This document shows, piece by piece, positions 24,985 to 33,742 of a stretch of DNA of 44,875 bases. How positions within the stretch are numbered: the first letter of the stretch is position 1; every line of letters begins with the position of its first letter. The stretch is from Hyphomicrobiales bacterium (GTDB taxonomy: Bacteria; Pseudomonadota; Alphaproteobacteria; JAPOUT01). The notes under the pieces are model-generated. The model was given only the letters and a program-made list of their open reading frames with translations, searched no databases and was not told where the DNA came from. Position numbers and translations under genes: made by a program. The stretch spans positions 1 through 44,875 of the forward strand of contig JAPOUT010000071.1 of assembly GCA_026708545.1 (NCBI GenBank), read 5' to 3'.

Positions 24985-27588
24985 TTAACTTGCGCGTTTG
25001 AGGTTCTCATTGTCGGGCGCATTATGGTTGAATGCAAGGGCATTATCGTCTAGAGAGACGCGTATTTTTGCGCCGTCTTTGAGGGTGCCTTCGAGGATCT
25101 TGCGTGCGAGTGCATCCTGGATGTGCCTTTGAATGATGCGTTTGAGCGGTCTTGCGCCATAGACGGGATCGAAGCCTTTGTCGGCGATCCACTCCTTTGC
25201 TTCGGGTGCGAGATTAATGGCCATGGAGCGCGTCTCGAGGAGTTTCTCAACACGTTCCATTTGTATATCGACGATCGCGTTCATTTGTCCGCGGGTAAGC
25301 CGGTGGAACAGGATAATTTCATCGAGGCGGTTGAGAAATTCCGGACTAAAATGCCCCCGCACGCGTTCCATGACTTGTTCGCGCACATCCGTGCTGTCAC
25401 CGCCTTCGGGTTGTTGCGCGAGCACTTCGGCACCGAGGTTCGATGTCATCACGATGAGGGTATTGGAAAAGTCGATGAGGTGGCCCTGTCCGTCGGTCAA
25501 GCGTCCGTCATCGAGAATCTGCAACAATATATGGAAGACGCCGGGATGCGCCTTCTCGATTTCGTCGAACAGCACGAGTTGGTAGGGTCTGCGGCGGATG
25601 GCTTCGGTGAGCGCGCCGCCCTCTTCATAGCCGACATATCCCGGCGGCGCTCCGATGATGCGTGCGACGGAGTGCTTTTCCATGTATTCGGACATGTCGA
25701 GCCGGCAGATTGCGCTGTCATCGTCAAAGAGAAACCCGGCGAGCGCCTTGGTGAGTTCGGTTTTGCCGACGCCGGTAGGGCCGAGGAAGAGGAACGAACC
25801 CATCGGACGCGATGCGTCCTGCAGACCGGTTCGTGCGCGCCGAACCGCGTCCGATACCGCGCGGACGGCTTCGTCCTGCCCGACAATGCGCTTGGCGAGT
25901 TCATTTTCCATGTTGAGGAGTTTTTCGCGTTCGCCTTCGAGGAGTTTCTCGACCGGCACGCCGGTCCAGCGCGAAACCACGTGGGCGATTTGATCTTCGC
26001 CGACCAACTCTTCACGGAGAGGCGAGTGCGCGCTCGATTCCATTTCTTCGATTTTTTTCTCCAATTCGGGAATGACCCCGTATGCCAGCTCGCTGGCTTG
26101 CTCCAGGCGGCCTTCACGCTTGTTGCGTTCGAGGTCAATGCGGGCTTGTTCGAGGCGCTTGGTTAAATCCTGACCGCGGGAAATTTCGGATTTTTCCTGT
26201 TCCCATTGCGCGTTTTTCTCGAGTTGTTCTTGCTCGAGATCGACGAGTTCGCGCTCGAGCCGCTTGAGTCTTTCTTTCGATGCGCCATCCGTTTCCTTGC
26301 GCAGGGCCTCGCGCTCGATCTTTAACTGGATAACCCGTCGGTCGAGTTCATCGAGTTCTTCGGGCTTGGAGTCCATTTGCATGCGGACCCGGCTTGCAGC
26401 TTCATCAACAAGATCGATGGCTTTATCCGGGAGGAAGCGATCGGTGATGTATCGGTGCGCAAGACTTGCCGCCGCGATAATCGCGGCGTCCGAGATGCGC
26501 ACGCCGTGGTGCGTCTGGTAGCGTTCTTTCAACCCGCGTAAAATTGACACCGTGTCGCTGACACTGGATTCGTTGACGTGAATCGGCTGGAAGCGTCGCG
26601 CGAGGGCCGCGTCTTTTTCGACATATTTGCGATATTCGTCCTTGGTGGTTGCGCCGACGCAGTGGAGGTCGCCCCGCGCGAGCGCGGGTTTCATGAGGTT
26701 GGATGCATCAACGGCCCCTTCGCTTCCGCCCGCGCCCACGAGCGTGTGGATTTCATCAATGAAGAGGATGATTTCGCCGGCGGCGGCATCGATTTCGTTA
26801 AGGACGGCTTTGAGTCGTTCTTCAAACTCGCCGCGGAATTTTGCTCCCGCGATGAGTGCGCCCATGTCGAGGGTGAGGAGTTTTTTGTCCTTTAGGCGTT
26901 CGGGGACGTCGCCATGGACGATGCGCCGTGCGAGTCCTTCGACGATTGCGGTTTTGCCGACGCCCGGATCACCAAGCAGGACGGGATTGTTTTTGGTGCG
27001 GCGGCAGAGCACCTGGATGATGCGGCGGATTTCTTCTTCCCTTCCGATGACGGGATCAAGTTTGCCGCGTTCGGCTCGTTCGGTCAGGTCAAGGGTGAAT
27101 TTTTTCAGCGCATCGTAGGAGTCTTCCGCCGTGGGCGACTGCGCCTTTCGTCCTTTTCGAAGCGACTCTATGGCGTTTTCCAACGCTTTTGCCGTGATAC
27201 CCGCTTTCTTGAGGATGTCGCCGGCTTTTGTTCCATCCGCTTCGATCAATGCGAGCAGCATGATCTCGGCGGTGACGAAGGAGTCTTGTCTTTTTTGCGC
27301 GAGTTGTTCGGCATGCTGGCAGATTCGGCGGGTGGAGTCGTCGAAGTAGAGTTGCGCATCGCCGGAGACTTTGGGCTGTTTGGCGAGATGCGCCTCGACT
27401 TCCGCGAGCGCATCTCCGGCGCGTCCTCCCGCGGCTTGCACAAGGTTTGCCGCGAGTCCTTGTTCGTCGTGAAGCAGCACGCTCAACAAATGTTCGGGCA
27501 ACAAGCGTTGATGGCTGCGGTTGCGCGCCAGGTTTTGGGCGGCAATAAGAAACCCCTTGACTCGTTCAGTGTACCGTTCCATATCCAT
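24985..27588 (-). CDS. clpB: ATP-dependent chaperone ClpB
   Basis: A AAA+ disaggregase of 867 residues that works with DnaK. It has an N-terminal Clp repeat domain ('[31 protein letters not shown]'), NBD1 with Walker A '[15 protein letters not shown]' and Walker B '[14 protein letters not shown]', the coiled-coil M domain (about residues 400-530, '[22 protein letters not shown]') that separates ClpB from ClpA, NBD2 with '[15 protein letters not shown]', and the C-terminal D2-small domain. The track starts nine codons upstream at 27615. I favour 27588 ('[10 protein letters not shown]') from family N-termini and a -10-like element placed 6 nt before it; 27582 is also possible. MOSC is divergent after a very short gap. 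Confidence 0.96.
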   Translation of the reverse strand: MDMERYTERVKGFLIAAQNLARNRSHQRLLPEHLLSVLLHDEQGLAANLVQAAGGRAGDALAEVEAHLAKQPKVSGDAQLYFDDSTRRICQHAEQLAQKRQDSFVTAEIMLLALIEADGTKAGDILKKAGITAKALENAIESLRKGRKAQSPTAEDSYDALKKFTLDLTERAERGKLDPVIGREEEIRRIIQVLCRRTKNNPVLLGDPGVGKTAIVEGLARRIVHGDVPERLKDKKLLTLDMGALIAGAKFRGEFEERLKAVLNEIDAAAGEIILFIDEIHTLVGAGGSEGAVDASNLMKPALARGDLHCVGATTKDEYRKYVEKDAALARRFQPIHVNESSVSDTVSILRGLKERYQTHHGVRISDAAIIAAASLAHRYITDRFLPDKAIDLVDEAASRVRMQMDSKPEELDELDRRVIQLKIEREALRKETDGASKERLKRLERELVDLEQEQLEKNAQWEQEKSEISRGQDLTKRLEQARIDLERNKREGRLEQASELAYGVIPELEKKIEEMESSAHSPLREELVGEDQIAHVVSRWTGVPVEKLLEGEREKLLNMENELAKRIVGQDEAVRAVSDAVRRARTGLQDASRPMGSFLFLGPTGVGKTELTKALAGFLFDDDSAICRLDMSEYMEKHSVARIIGAPPGYVGYEEGGALTEAIRRRPYQLVLFDEIEKAHPGVFHILLQILDDGRLTDGQGHLIDFSNTLIVMTSNLGAEVLAQQPEGGDSTDVREQVMERVRGHFSPEFLNRLDEIILFHRLTRGQMNAIVDIQMERVEKLLETRSMAINLAPEAKEWIADKGFDPVYGARPLKRIIQRHIQDALARKILEGTLKDGAKIRVSLDDNALAFNHNAPDNENLKRAS

Positions 27589-27592
27589 GTCT

Positions 27593-27623
27593 GTTATATG
27601 GTGTTGCGGTAGCATTTTTGCAA
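27593..27623 (-). promoter_or_regulatory. possible clpB promoter, near-leaderless
   Basis: TTGCAA, 17 nt, CATATA, then 6 nt to the ATG at 27588; alternatively TATAAC at 19 nt spacing. No heat-shock sigma-32 consensus was recognised. The element overlaps the ribosome-binding region of the divergent MOSC gene. Confidence 0.3.
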
Positions 27624-27633
27624 GAGGTTTGAT

Positions 27634-28413
27634 ATGCAGATTACGGCTTTACAGACATATCCGGTGAAGGGCATGAGCGCTTCGATGCATGCACATGCGC
27701 ATCTGGGGGCTTCGAGTGTGATGCCGGGCGACCGCATCTATGCCGTTCTGCATGAGATGTCCGCCCCGGCGGATGCGCCGCCCTCGCCGAATGTGACGTT
27801 GAACTATCTGACGCTCTCGCGCAATCCGAAGATTGGAGAATTGCAGAGCCGCTTCGATGATTCGAGCCGCCTGTTGCGATTGTACCGGCAGGGCGAGGAA
27901 GTTGCTTCAGGACACTTAAACAACGACGCCGAGCGCAGGGACATCGAGTCGTTTTTGGTCGAGCATATGGGCGAAACCATCCGCGGAGGTTTGCGCATCG
28001 TCGAGAGGAATGTCGAACGCGAAGGTGCGGACTTTTCCTATATGGGACATGCACAGTTTTTATCGTTGATCAATCTGGCATCAATTGCCGCGCTGGAAGA
28101 GGTCGTCGGCGCACGTATTGATCCGTCCCGCTTCCGCGCGAACATTTATTTTCAGGGAGAGACGCCGTGGGAGGAGTTCAAGTGGGTCGGGCGGGATATT
28201 CGTCTGGGAGGAGAAGCGCGCGTCGAAGTGCGCGAGCCCATTGAACGATGCGCCGCAGTGAACATTGATCCCGCCACCGGCGCAAAGGATATGTCACTGG
28301 TGCGCGCCCTGTTCGAAAACTTCGGCCATTGTGATTTGGGAGTTTATGTCCGCGCAACCGAGTCCGGTGACATTGCCGTCGGCGATGCGATGGAGGTTCT
28401 TCCTCAAACTTGA
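27634..28413 (+). CDS. MOSC domain-containing protein
   Basis: A 259-residue protein with an N-terminal beta-barrel segment ('MQITALQTYPVKGMSASMHAHAHL', 'VMPGDRIYAVLHE') and a C-terminal MOSC domain. The signature 'EPIERCAAVNIDPATGAKDMSLVRAL' carries the conserved Cys (about residue 206) that receives sulfur from molybdenum-cofactor sulfurase; 'DPSRFRANIYFQG' is the R-x-N-I motif. MOSC proteins handle Moco-bound or persulfide sulfur or reduce N-hydroxylated compounds; which one applies here is unknown. AAGAGG precedes the ATG. Divergent from clpB and convergent, with a 3-bp gap, on DUF4167. Confidence 0.92.
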   Translation: MQITALQTYPVKGMSASMHAHAHLGASSVMPGDRIYAVLHEMSAPADAPPSPNVTLNYLTLSRNPKIGELQSRFDDSSRLLRLYRQGEEVASGHLNNDAERRDIESFLVEHMGETIRGGLRIVERNVEREGADFSYMGHAQFLSLINLASIAALEEVVGARIDPSRFRANIYFQGETPWEEFKWVGRDIRLGGEARVEVREPIERCAAVNIDPATGAKDMSLVRALFENFGHCDLGVYVRATESGDIAVGDAMEVLPQT

Positions 28414-28416
28414 GGA

Positions 28417-28902
28417 TTACTCTTCTTCTTTACTGTTAGCTTTGCTCTGGCGCTTTCCGCCTCGAGGGGCACTTTCCTTGCGGGGGCTGTCATCACGCGG
28501 TCGCGCTTCGCGTTTTGCGCGAGGTTGTTCGCGGAGCTGCTCACGGGGATGTTCACGCGGCTGCTCGGCGTGGGCAGCTCCATTGGGCTGGTCGCCTTCG
28601 CCCCGGGTTTCTCCGTCTTTTTGCTGTTGCGCGGCGTTGTCGTTGTGCTCGTGCATGGCAGAGATGAGTCTTTGGTAGTGCTCGGCGTATTGAAAGTAAC
28701 CCTCGGCGGCAACTCTATCGCCGCTGGACTGGGCGTCGCGTGCGAGCGTGAGATATTTGTCATGAACCTGCATGGCGGTTCCCCGAATCTTCACATCCGG
28801 GCCGTTGCTCTCGAAAACGCGGTTGGGAGAATATCCGCCTCGAGTATTGAGAGGTCTGCGCGCCCGGTTGCGCGGGCGTTTGGAGTATTGGTTTTTATTC
28901 AT
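28417..28902 (-). CDS. DUF4167 domain-containing protein
   Basis: A 161-residue alphaproteobacterial protein. The conserved N-terminal domain (residues 1-85) has a basic head 'NQYSKRPRNRARRPLN', 'FESNGPDVKIRGTAMQVHDKYLTLARDAQSSGDRVAAEGYFQYAEHYQRL', matching DUF4167. The rest is a low-complexity charged tail with R-E-Q/H-P-R-E repeats ('EQPREHPREQLREQPR'), probably disordered and perhaps RNA-binding given its charge. Its function is unknown to me; in many alphaproteobacteria it follows prfA-prmC, as here, but it has its own promoter in the 326-bp gap. ACAGGA precedes the ATG. Confidence 0.92.
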   Translation of the reverse strand: MNKNQYSKRPRNRARRPLNTRGGYSPNRVFESNGPDVKIRGTAMQVHDKYLTLARDAQSSGDRVAAEGYFQYAEHYQRLISAMHEHNDNAAQQQKDGETRGEGDQPNGAAHAEQPREHPREQLREQPRAKREARPRDDSPRKESAPRGGKRQSKANSKEEE

Positions 28903-29228
28903 GATTCCTGTTGTTGGTTAATGTGCGGCAGTGTCACTGGACTTTGCCGGCAGTTGCGACAATTTCGCAAAATCCGCCTAGCAGGACGAATCATACTATG
29001 GATTCTGCTTTTGTCCAATTGTTTTAAAATATCCAAATGCACCGAATCGGCGGCCCGTCTCCCTGATTCCCGACACCTTTTTGGTCGGGAGAATCAAGTA
29101 AACCGCCGACCGTCAAAATTCCCCCGGTTCCGGACTTCGTTGCGTGTCCGCAACAACAGTGGCGGCCAGGTTCGCAATGTCTCCGGGGCTCGGGAGATTC
29201 GATGACGGATTGCCCGGCGGCAACTTCC
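28903..29228. other. prmC-DUF4167 intergenic region
   Basis: 326 bp without a supported gene; the listed ORFs are shadows. It holds the DUF4167 promoter and a hairpin, TCCCGAC-N9-GTCGGGA (29068-29090), with no T-run on either side, which could still shape the end of the prmC message. Confidence 0.5.
28990..29018 (-). promoter_or_regulatory. predicted promoter of DUF4167 gene
   Basis: On the minus strand, TTGGAC, a 17-nt spacer and TATGAT give a strong sigma-70-like match about 90 nt upstream of the DUF4167 start. It implies separate expression from the prfA-prmC message. Confidence 0.55.
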
Positions 29229-30137
29229 TTAAATAATTCCCGTTGTTTTTGGGGAGACGCCTTCGATAACTCTGTCAATTCCTGCGAGGTCCTTGTGTTT
29301 TCGAATTTTTTGAAAGGCTTGGTTTTCCATGAAAGAGACGATTTCTCCGGATTGTCCTGCGCCGATTTCGAGAAGCAAACGTCCGTTCGGGCGCAGGAGT
29401 TTCGGTGCTGCAGCGATGATTGTGCGCAGTGAATCCATGCCGTCGCTGCCCCCGTCAAGAGCGATTTGAGGATCGTGCTCGCGCACTTCTTTTTGCAAGC
29501 CGCCAATTTCACCGCTTCGAATGTAGGGAGGATTCGAGACCAGAATATCGAAGCGCTCGCCAATGATGTTATCCATGCGCATGTTCCAGCTACCCGTTTG
29601 GAAGCGCGCCCTGTCCTTGAGGCCGAGCCGTTCGGCGTTGCGTCGTGCCGTTGCAACGGCTCCCGCGGAGATGTCGACGCCCAAGCCTCTTGAGCGTCTA
29701 TATTCATGGAGCAAGGAGAGAAGCAGGCATCCGCATCCGGTTCCCAAATCGAGCAGGCGCAGGGAATCGTCTTTACCGCCGCCCTTGAGGGCGGCTTCTA
29801 TCAAGGTTTCGCTTTCGGGACGCGGAACGAGGGTTTCATCGGAGAGCAAAAACTCGAGACTCCAAAATTCCCTGTGCCCGATTAACCTTGCGACCGGAAC
29901 GCCCCTGCGGCGCCTTTCTCCCAACTCGGCGAGACGCCGTTGTTGAAGGGTGTCAAGCACGGCTTCGGGGGCGCGCAGCAGGGTTTCCCGACTCCATCCC
30001 GTGACATGGCGCAGGAGGATTTCGGCATCAAGCATTGCGGTTTCGATTCCGTCCCGGGCGAGTTGCCGCGCGAGGGCGCGCCAGAGATCTCCGGCGGGTG
30101 CCGAGGCGGATGCGGACGTTCCTGCCGCGGGGGTCAT
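29229..30137 (-). CDS. prmC: peptide chain release factor N5-glutamine methyltransferase
   Basis: A 302-residue SAM-dependent enzyme that methylates the Gln of the GGQ motif in RF1 and RF2. It has an N-terminal helical domain ('[22 protein letters not shown]'), then '[17 protein letters not shown]' and '[15 protein letters not shown]', the SAM-binding '[15 protein letters not shown]' and the catalytic 'NPPY' (202-205), which contacts the glutamine. Its start overlaps the prfA stop by four bases, coupling it to one of its two substrates; the other substrate gene, prfB, lies 6 kb away. The N-terminus is Ala/Ser-rich and a slightly later start cannot be ruled out. Confidence 0.96.
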   Translation of the reverse strand: MTPAAGTSASASAPAGDLWRALARQLARDGIETAMLDAEILLRHVTGWSRETLLRAPEAVLDTLQQRRLAELGERRRRGVPVARLIGHREFWSLEFLLSDETLVPRPESETLIEAALKGGGKDDSLRLLDLGTGCGCLLLSLLHEYRRSRGLGVDISAGAVATARRNAERLGLKDRARFQTGSWNMRMDNIIGERFDILVSNPPYIRSGEIGGLQKEVREHDPQIALDGGSDGMDSLRTIIAAAPKLLRPNGRLLLEIGAGQSGEIVSFMENQAFQKIRKHKDLAGIDRVIEGVSPKTTGII

Positions 30138-31213
30138 GGGGATTGCGTTGCCGCCTCGAGGCGTTCGACCTGTTCTTGTGCAGCCAGCGCCTCAATGATT
30201 TCGTCGAGCGCTTCACCGTCAAGGATGCGGGGAAGTTTGTGGAGTGTGAGTTCGACGCGGTGGTCCGTGACGCGTCCTTGCGGGAAGTTGTAGGTCCGAA
30301 TGCGTTCGGAGCGGTCGCCGGACCCGACCTTGTCGCGTCGGATGGCCGCGCGCTCGCGCTCGTTTTGTTCGCGCTGGGCGGCATAGATGCGCGAGCGCAG
30401 GATTCGCATGGCTTTGGCGCGATTGCGATGCTGCGATTTTTCGTCTTGCTGCGTGACGACGATTCCGGTCGGGATATGCTTGATGCGCACGGCGGAGTCG
30501 GTTGTGTTGACGGACTGGCCTCCGGGTCCGCTTGAGCGGAAGACCTGGATTTCGAGGTCTTTGTCTTCGTCTATGTTGACATCTATTTCTTCGGCCTGGG
30601 GAAGCACGGCGACGGTTGCGGCGGAGGTGTGGATGCGTCCGGACGCTTCCGTTTCGGGGACGCGCTGAACCCGGTGGGTTCCGGATTCGTGCTTGAGCCG
30701 CGCGAAGGCGCTTTTGCCGGAGACGGATGCGATGGCTTCTTTGTATCCGCCGGCTTCGCTGGCCGAGGCGCTGATGGTTTCGAACTTCCAGCCGTGCAAA
30801 TCCGCGTATCGTTGATACATGCGAAAGAGGTCGCCTGCGAAGAGGGCGGCCTCGGCGCCGCCCGTGCCCGCGCGCACTTCGAGGATCGCGGGCTTGTCGT
30901 CGGCTTTGTCGCGCGGCAGCAGGAGGAGTGCGAGTTCCTGTTCTTTGTTTGTGATTTTTTCGCTCAGTTGCGCGATCTCCTCGCGCGCGAGCTCTTTGAT
31001 TTCGTTGTCGTCGGTCTTGAGTTCGCGCAGTTCCTTGACGGACTCGTCCAGGTCGAGGAGTTCCTTGCTTTTGGCCGCGAGCGTGCTGAGGTTGAGGGCG
31101 GCGTATTCACGTGCAAGGGAGGTGTACGCTTTCGGGTCGGCGTTTGCGTTCATCTTGTCGAGGAAAGCGTCGTTTCGCTCGATGAGTTCTTTAAGGCGGT
31201 TCCGCTCGATCAT
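30134..31213 (-). CDS. prfA: peptide chain release factor 1
   Basis: A 359-residue RF1, reading UAA and UAG. It has a coiled-coil N-terminal domain, then '[26 protein letters not shown]', the P-x-T tripeptide region '[25 protein letters not shown]' (PET at 186-188, where E. coli has PAT), and the GGQ loop '[18 protein letters not shown]' (231-233). The P-x-T motif and full length without an internal frameshift distinguish it from RF2. It starts within the ispG stop (ATGA overlap) and overlaps prmC in the same way, so ispG-prfA-prmC is a tight operon. Confidence 0.97.
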   Translation of the reverse strand: MIERNRLKELIERNDAFLDKMNANADPKAYTSLAREYAALNLSTLAAKSKELLDLDESVKELRELKTDDNEIKELAREEIAQLSEKITNKEQELALLLLPRDKADDKPAILEVRAGTGGAEAALFAGDLFRMYQRYADLHGWKFETISASASEAGGYKEAIASVSGKSAFARLKHESGTHRVQRVPETEASGRIHTSAATVAVLPQAEEIDVNIDEDKDLEIQVFRSSGPGGQSVNTTDSAVRIKHIPTGIVVTQQDEKSQHRNRAKAMRILRSRIYAAQREQNERERAAIRRDKVGSGDRSERIRTYNFPQGRVTDHRVELTLHKLPRILDGEALDEIIEALAAQEQVERLEAATQSP

Positions 31214-32355
31214 TTTTGATTGTGGATTTGTTGCGCTTTTTCCTCGACCATCTCGACGAGTTTGTCGATCATTTGATCATTGGAGAGTTTATGGTCGATT
31301 TTGCCGTTAACATAGAGCATTCCGGCGTCTTTTCCCCCACCGGTGAATCCGATATCGGTCAATGCCGCCTCTCCGGGTCCGTTGACGACGCATCCGATGA
31401 TGGAAAGAGTGACGGGCTGTGAGATGTGCTCAAGCCGCCGCTCGAGAATTGCCACGGTTTTGATGACGTCGAAGCCCTGCCTTGCACAGGACGGACACGA
31501 GATGATCGTCACTCCGCGTCTTCGCAATCCGAGCGATTTAAGGATTTCGAAACCGGCTTTAATCTCTTCGACGGGGTCCGCGGACAGCGACACGCGAATG
31601 GTGTCGCCGATGCCCTGGCGGAGGAGCATCCCGATGCCGATGGCGGATTTTACCGTGCCGGAGACCGCGCCGCCGGCTTCGGTGATTCCGAGATGGAGGG
31701 GGCAATCGATTTTTTCCGCGAGAATTTGGTAAGATTCGGTCGCAAGGAATACGTCGGACGCCTTAACGGAGATTTTAAATTGATGGAAATCGTTGTCTTG
31801 GAGGATTGCGGCATGTGCGAGAGCGCTTTCGACCATGGCTTCGGGACAGGGCTCTTTGTAGCGTTCGAGGAGATGCCGCTCGAGGGAGCCGCCGTTGACG
31901 CCGATGCGCATCGAGCAGTTGTTGTCGCGCGCGGCTTTGACGACTTCGCGCACGCGGCCGACGTCGCCGATGTTTCCCGGATTGATTCGGATGCAGGCGG
32001 CGCCGGCGTTTGCGGCTTCGATGGCCCGCCGGTAATGAAAGTGGATGTCGGCAACGACGGGAATGTCGGCTTGGCGGACGATTTCCCGAAGCGCGACGGT
32101 GGAGTCTTCGTCGGGACAGGAGACCCGCACGATGTCCGCGCCGGCGTTTTGGATTTGCTCGATCTGCCGGAGGGTTGCGGTTGCATCGGAGGTTTGCGTG
32201 TTCGTCATGGATTGGACGCTGATCGGGGCATCGCCGCCGACGGTGATGCCGCCGACTTGCACGGGATAGCATTTTCGCCGCCGGATATGCCGCCACGGAC
32301 GCATTTGCGTGCATGCGTCGAGGGTATCGGCGGGGGAGGCGAGAATCTCGGACAT
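31210..32355 (-). CDS. ispG: 4-hydroxy-3-methylbut-2-enyl diphosphate synthase (flavodoxin)
   Basis: A 381-residue [4Fe-4S] enzyme, the penultimate step of the MEP isoprenoid pathway, which converts MEcPP to HMBPP. It has a TIM-barrel N-terminal part ('[22 protein letters not shown]', '[31 protein letters not shown]') and a C-terminal cluster domain with Cys ligands in '[14 protein letters not shown]' and '[12 protein letters not shown]', and the conserved Glu there. Length is normal for the bacterial form. Its stop overlaps the prfA start. It is divergent from the amidase gene across 85 bp, where I found no confident promoter. Biotin or redox partners are not nearby. Confidence 0.96.
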   Translation of the reverse strand: MSEILASPADTLDACTQMRPWRHIRRRKCYPVQVGGITVGGDAPISVQSMTNTQTSDATATLRQIEQIQNAGADIVRVSCPDEDSTVALREIVRQADIPVVADIHFHYRRAIEAANAGAACIRINPGNIGDVGRVREVVKAARDNNCSMRIGVNGGSLERHLLERYKEPCPEAMVESALAHAAILQDNDFHQFKISVKASDVFLATESYQILAEKIDCPLHLGITEAGGAVSGTVKSAIGIGMLLRQGIGDTIRVSLSADPVEEIKAGFEILKSLGLRRRGVTIISCPSCARQGFDVIKTVAILERRLEHISQPVTLSIIGCVVNGPGEAALTDIGFTGGGKDAGMLYVNGKIDHKLSNDQMIDKLVEMVEEKAQQIHNQK

Positions 32356-32440
32356 GGTGTATATGTTTAGGCTTGGAGAAAGATGCTGTGCTATTTTAGC
32401 ATAGGATACCCTGTTTCATGATTAAAAGGAAGATTCGAGG

Positions 32441-33718
32441 TTGAAAGGAACGGTTTTGCAGTTTTTTTCCTGTTTGATTTTCGCGGTTGCCGTTTTTGCC
32501 TGCGGCGAAGCCCGGGCGCAGAGCGTTCCCTCGATTGTGGAGGTTCGCGCGGGCACGCAGGCGAACGGCGAGACCCGGTTTGTCCTGGAGATGAGCGACG
32601 TGTTGTCGTATCAGGTTTTTGTTTTGGAGTCTCCGCCGCGTTTGGTTGTCGTGCTGCCGACGCATGAATGGGAGCTTCCGCGGCAGGGACGCCTGACTTT
32701 GTCGACGTTGCTGAATTCGTACCGTCACGAGAGTTTTGCTTCGGGCGGCGGGCGCGTTGTAGTGACAAGCGAGCAGCCCATCCGGGTGAAGCGGAGTTTT
32801 CTCCTGCCGAAGGAGCAGGACAGGAATGTTCGCATCGTTGTTGATGTCGAGGGCGTCGGTGCAAGCGACATCGAAGACGGGATTGAAGAGGGTTTTTTGG
32901 AAACTGTGCCCCTTGCTCCGTCTGCAACCCCTCCTTCCTCTTCGGTTCCAAGCCGGGCTTCCGATTCCGTTCCTTTGCCTCGCACCCGCGCCGAAACAAC
33001 CCCCCGTCAAACAATCCCCCGCCAAACACCTCCCCGTCATGTGGTCGTCCTGGATGCGGGGCATGGCGGACCGGATCCGGGCGCACTGGGAGTTCTTGGA
33101 ACGAAGGAGAAGGAAGTGGTGCTTGAATTCGTGCACGAGCTGACAAAGCAGTTGCGCGAACACGGGGGATATCACGTCGTGCTGACGCGCGAGGGTGACA
33201 TGGGAGTTGGTCTGGGTTCGCGCGTGCTGCGGGCAAGGGAATCGCAGGCGGCTTTGTTCGTATCGGTTCATGCGGATTCCTTGAAGGAGAAGCATGTCGG
33301 CGGATTTTCGGTCTATACGCTCTCCGAGGTTGCCTCGGACAGGGAAGCCGCCGCGCTCGCCAGGCAGGAAAACGCCGTTGATGCGCTGATTGGCGTTACC
33401 CTCGACCGCGAGGAAGGCGAGGTTCGCGACATTTTGATTGACCTCTCGCTGCGCGATACCAAGAATTTGTCGGTGAAGTTCGCGCGTATGCTTCTCGACC
33501 GCGTCGGCGAAAAGACCCCCCTGTTGAGCAAAAGCCACCGTTTTGCGGGGTTTCGCGTCCTAAAAGCGCCCGATGTCCCGTCGGTTTTGGTGGAATTGGG
33601 CTTTTTGACGAATCGCGAGGATGAGAGTAGAATGGTCTCGTCGGCTTGGCGTAGGATGGTTGCCCGGCAATTTGTGCTTGCGATGGGGGATTTCTTTGCC
33701 GTGCCTGCGACTGAATGA
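32441..33718 (+). CDS. amiC: N-acetylmuramoyl-L-alanine amidase (AMIN + Amidase_3)
   Basis: A 425-residue periplasmic amidase that cuts the stem peptide from muramic acid at division. It has a signal peptide ('LQFFSCLIFAVAVFACGEARAQ'), an AMIN targeting domain (about residues 30-145), a Pro/Ser/Thr linker, and an Amidase_3 domain from about residue 200. Zinc ligands are seen in 'VVLDAGHGGPDPGA', 'TKEKEVVLEF' and 'LFVSVHADSL', and the catalytic Glu is in 'SVLVELGFLTN'. The start is a TTG at 32441 with AGGAAG nine bases ahead; no in-frame ATG fits. The symbol is by architecture only. The amidase-PBP1A-prfB order is common in alphaproteobacteria. Confidence 0.93.
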   Translation: MKGTVLQFFSCLIFAVAVFACGEARAQSVPSIVEVRAGTQANGETRFVLEMSDVLSYQVFVLESPPRLVVVLPTHEWELPRQGRLTLSTLLNSYRHESFASGGGRVVVTSEQPIRVKRSFLLPKEQDRNVRIVVDVEGVGASDIEDGIEEGFLETVPLAPSATPPSSSVPSRASDSVPLPRTRAETTPRQTIPRQTPPRHVVVLDAGHGGPDPGALGVLGTKEKEVVLEFVHELTKQLREHGGYHVVLTREGDMGVGLGSRVLRARESQAALFVSVHADSLKEKHVGGFSVYTLSEVASDREAAALARQENAVDALIGVTLDREEGEVRDILIDLSLRDTKNLSVKFARMLLDRVGEKTPLLSKSHRFAGFRVLKAPDVPSVLVELGFLTNREDESRMVSSAWRRMVARQFVLAMGDFFAVPATE

Positions 33719-33742
33719 TTTCTTAATATTGGTGGACTTCTC

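Noticed and set aside
29068-29090. Hairpin after prmC as an intrinsic terminator
   Set aside because: The stem is good but neither strand has a T-run after it, so I list it only as a hairpin within the intergenic note.
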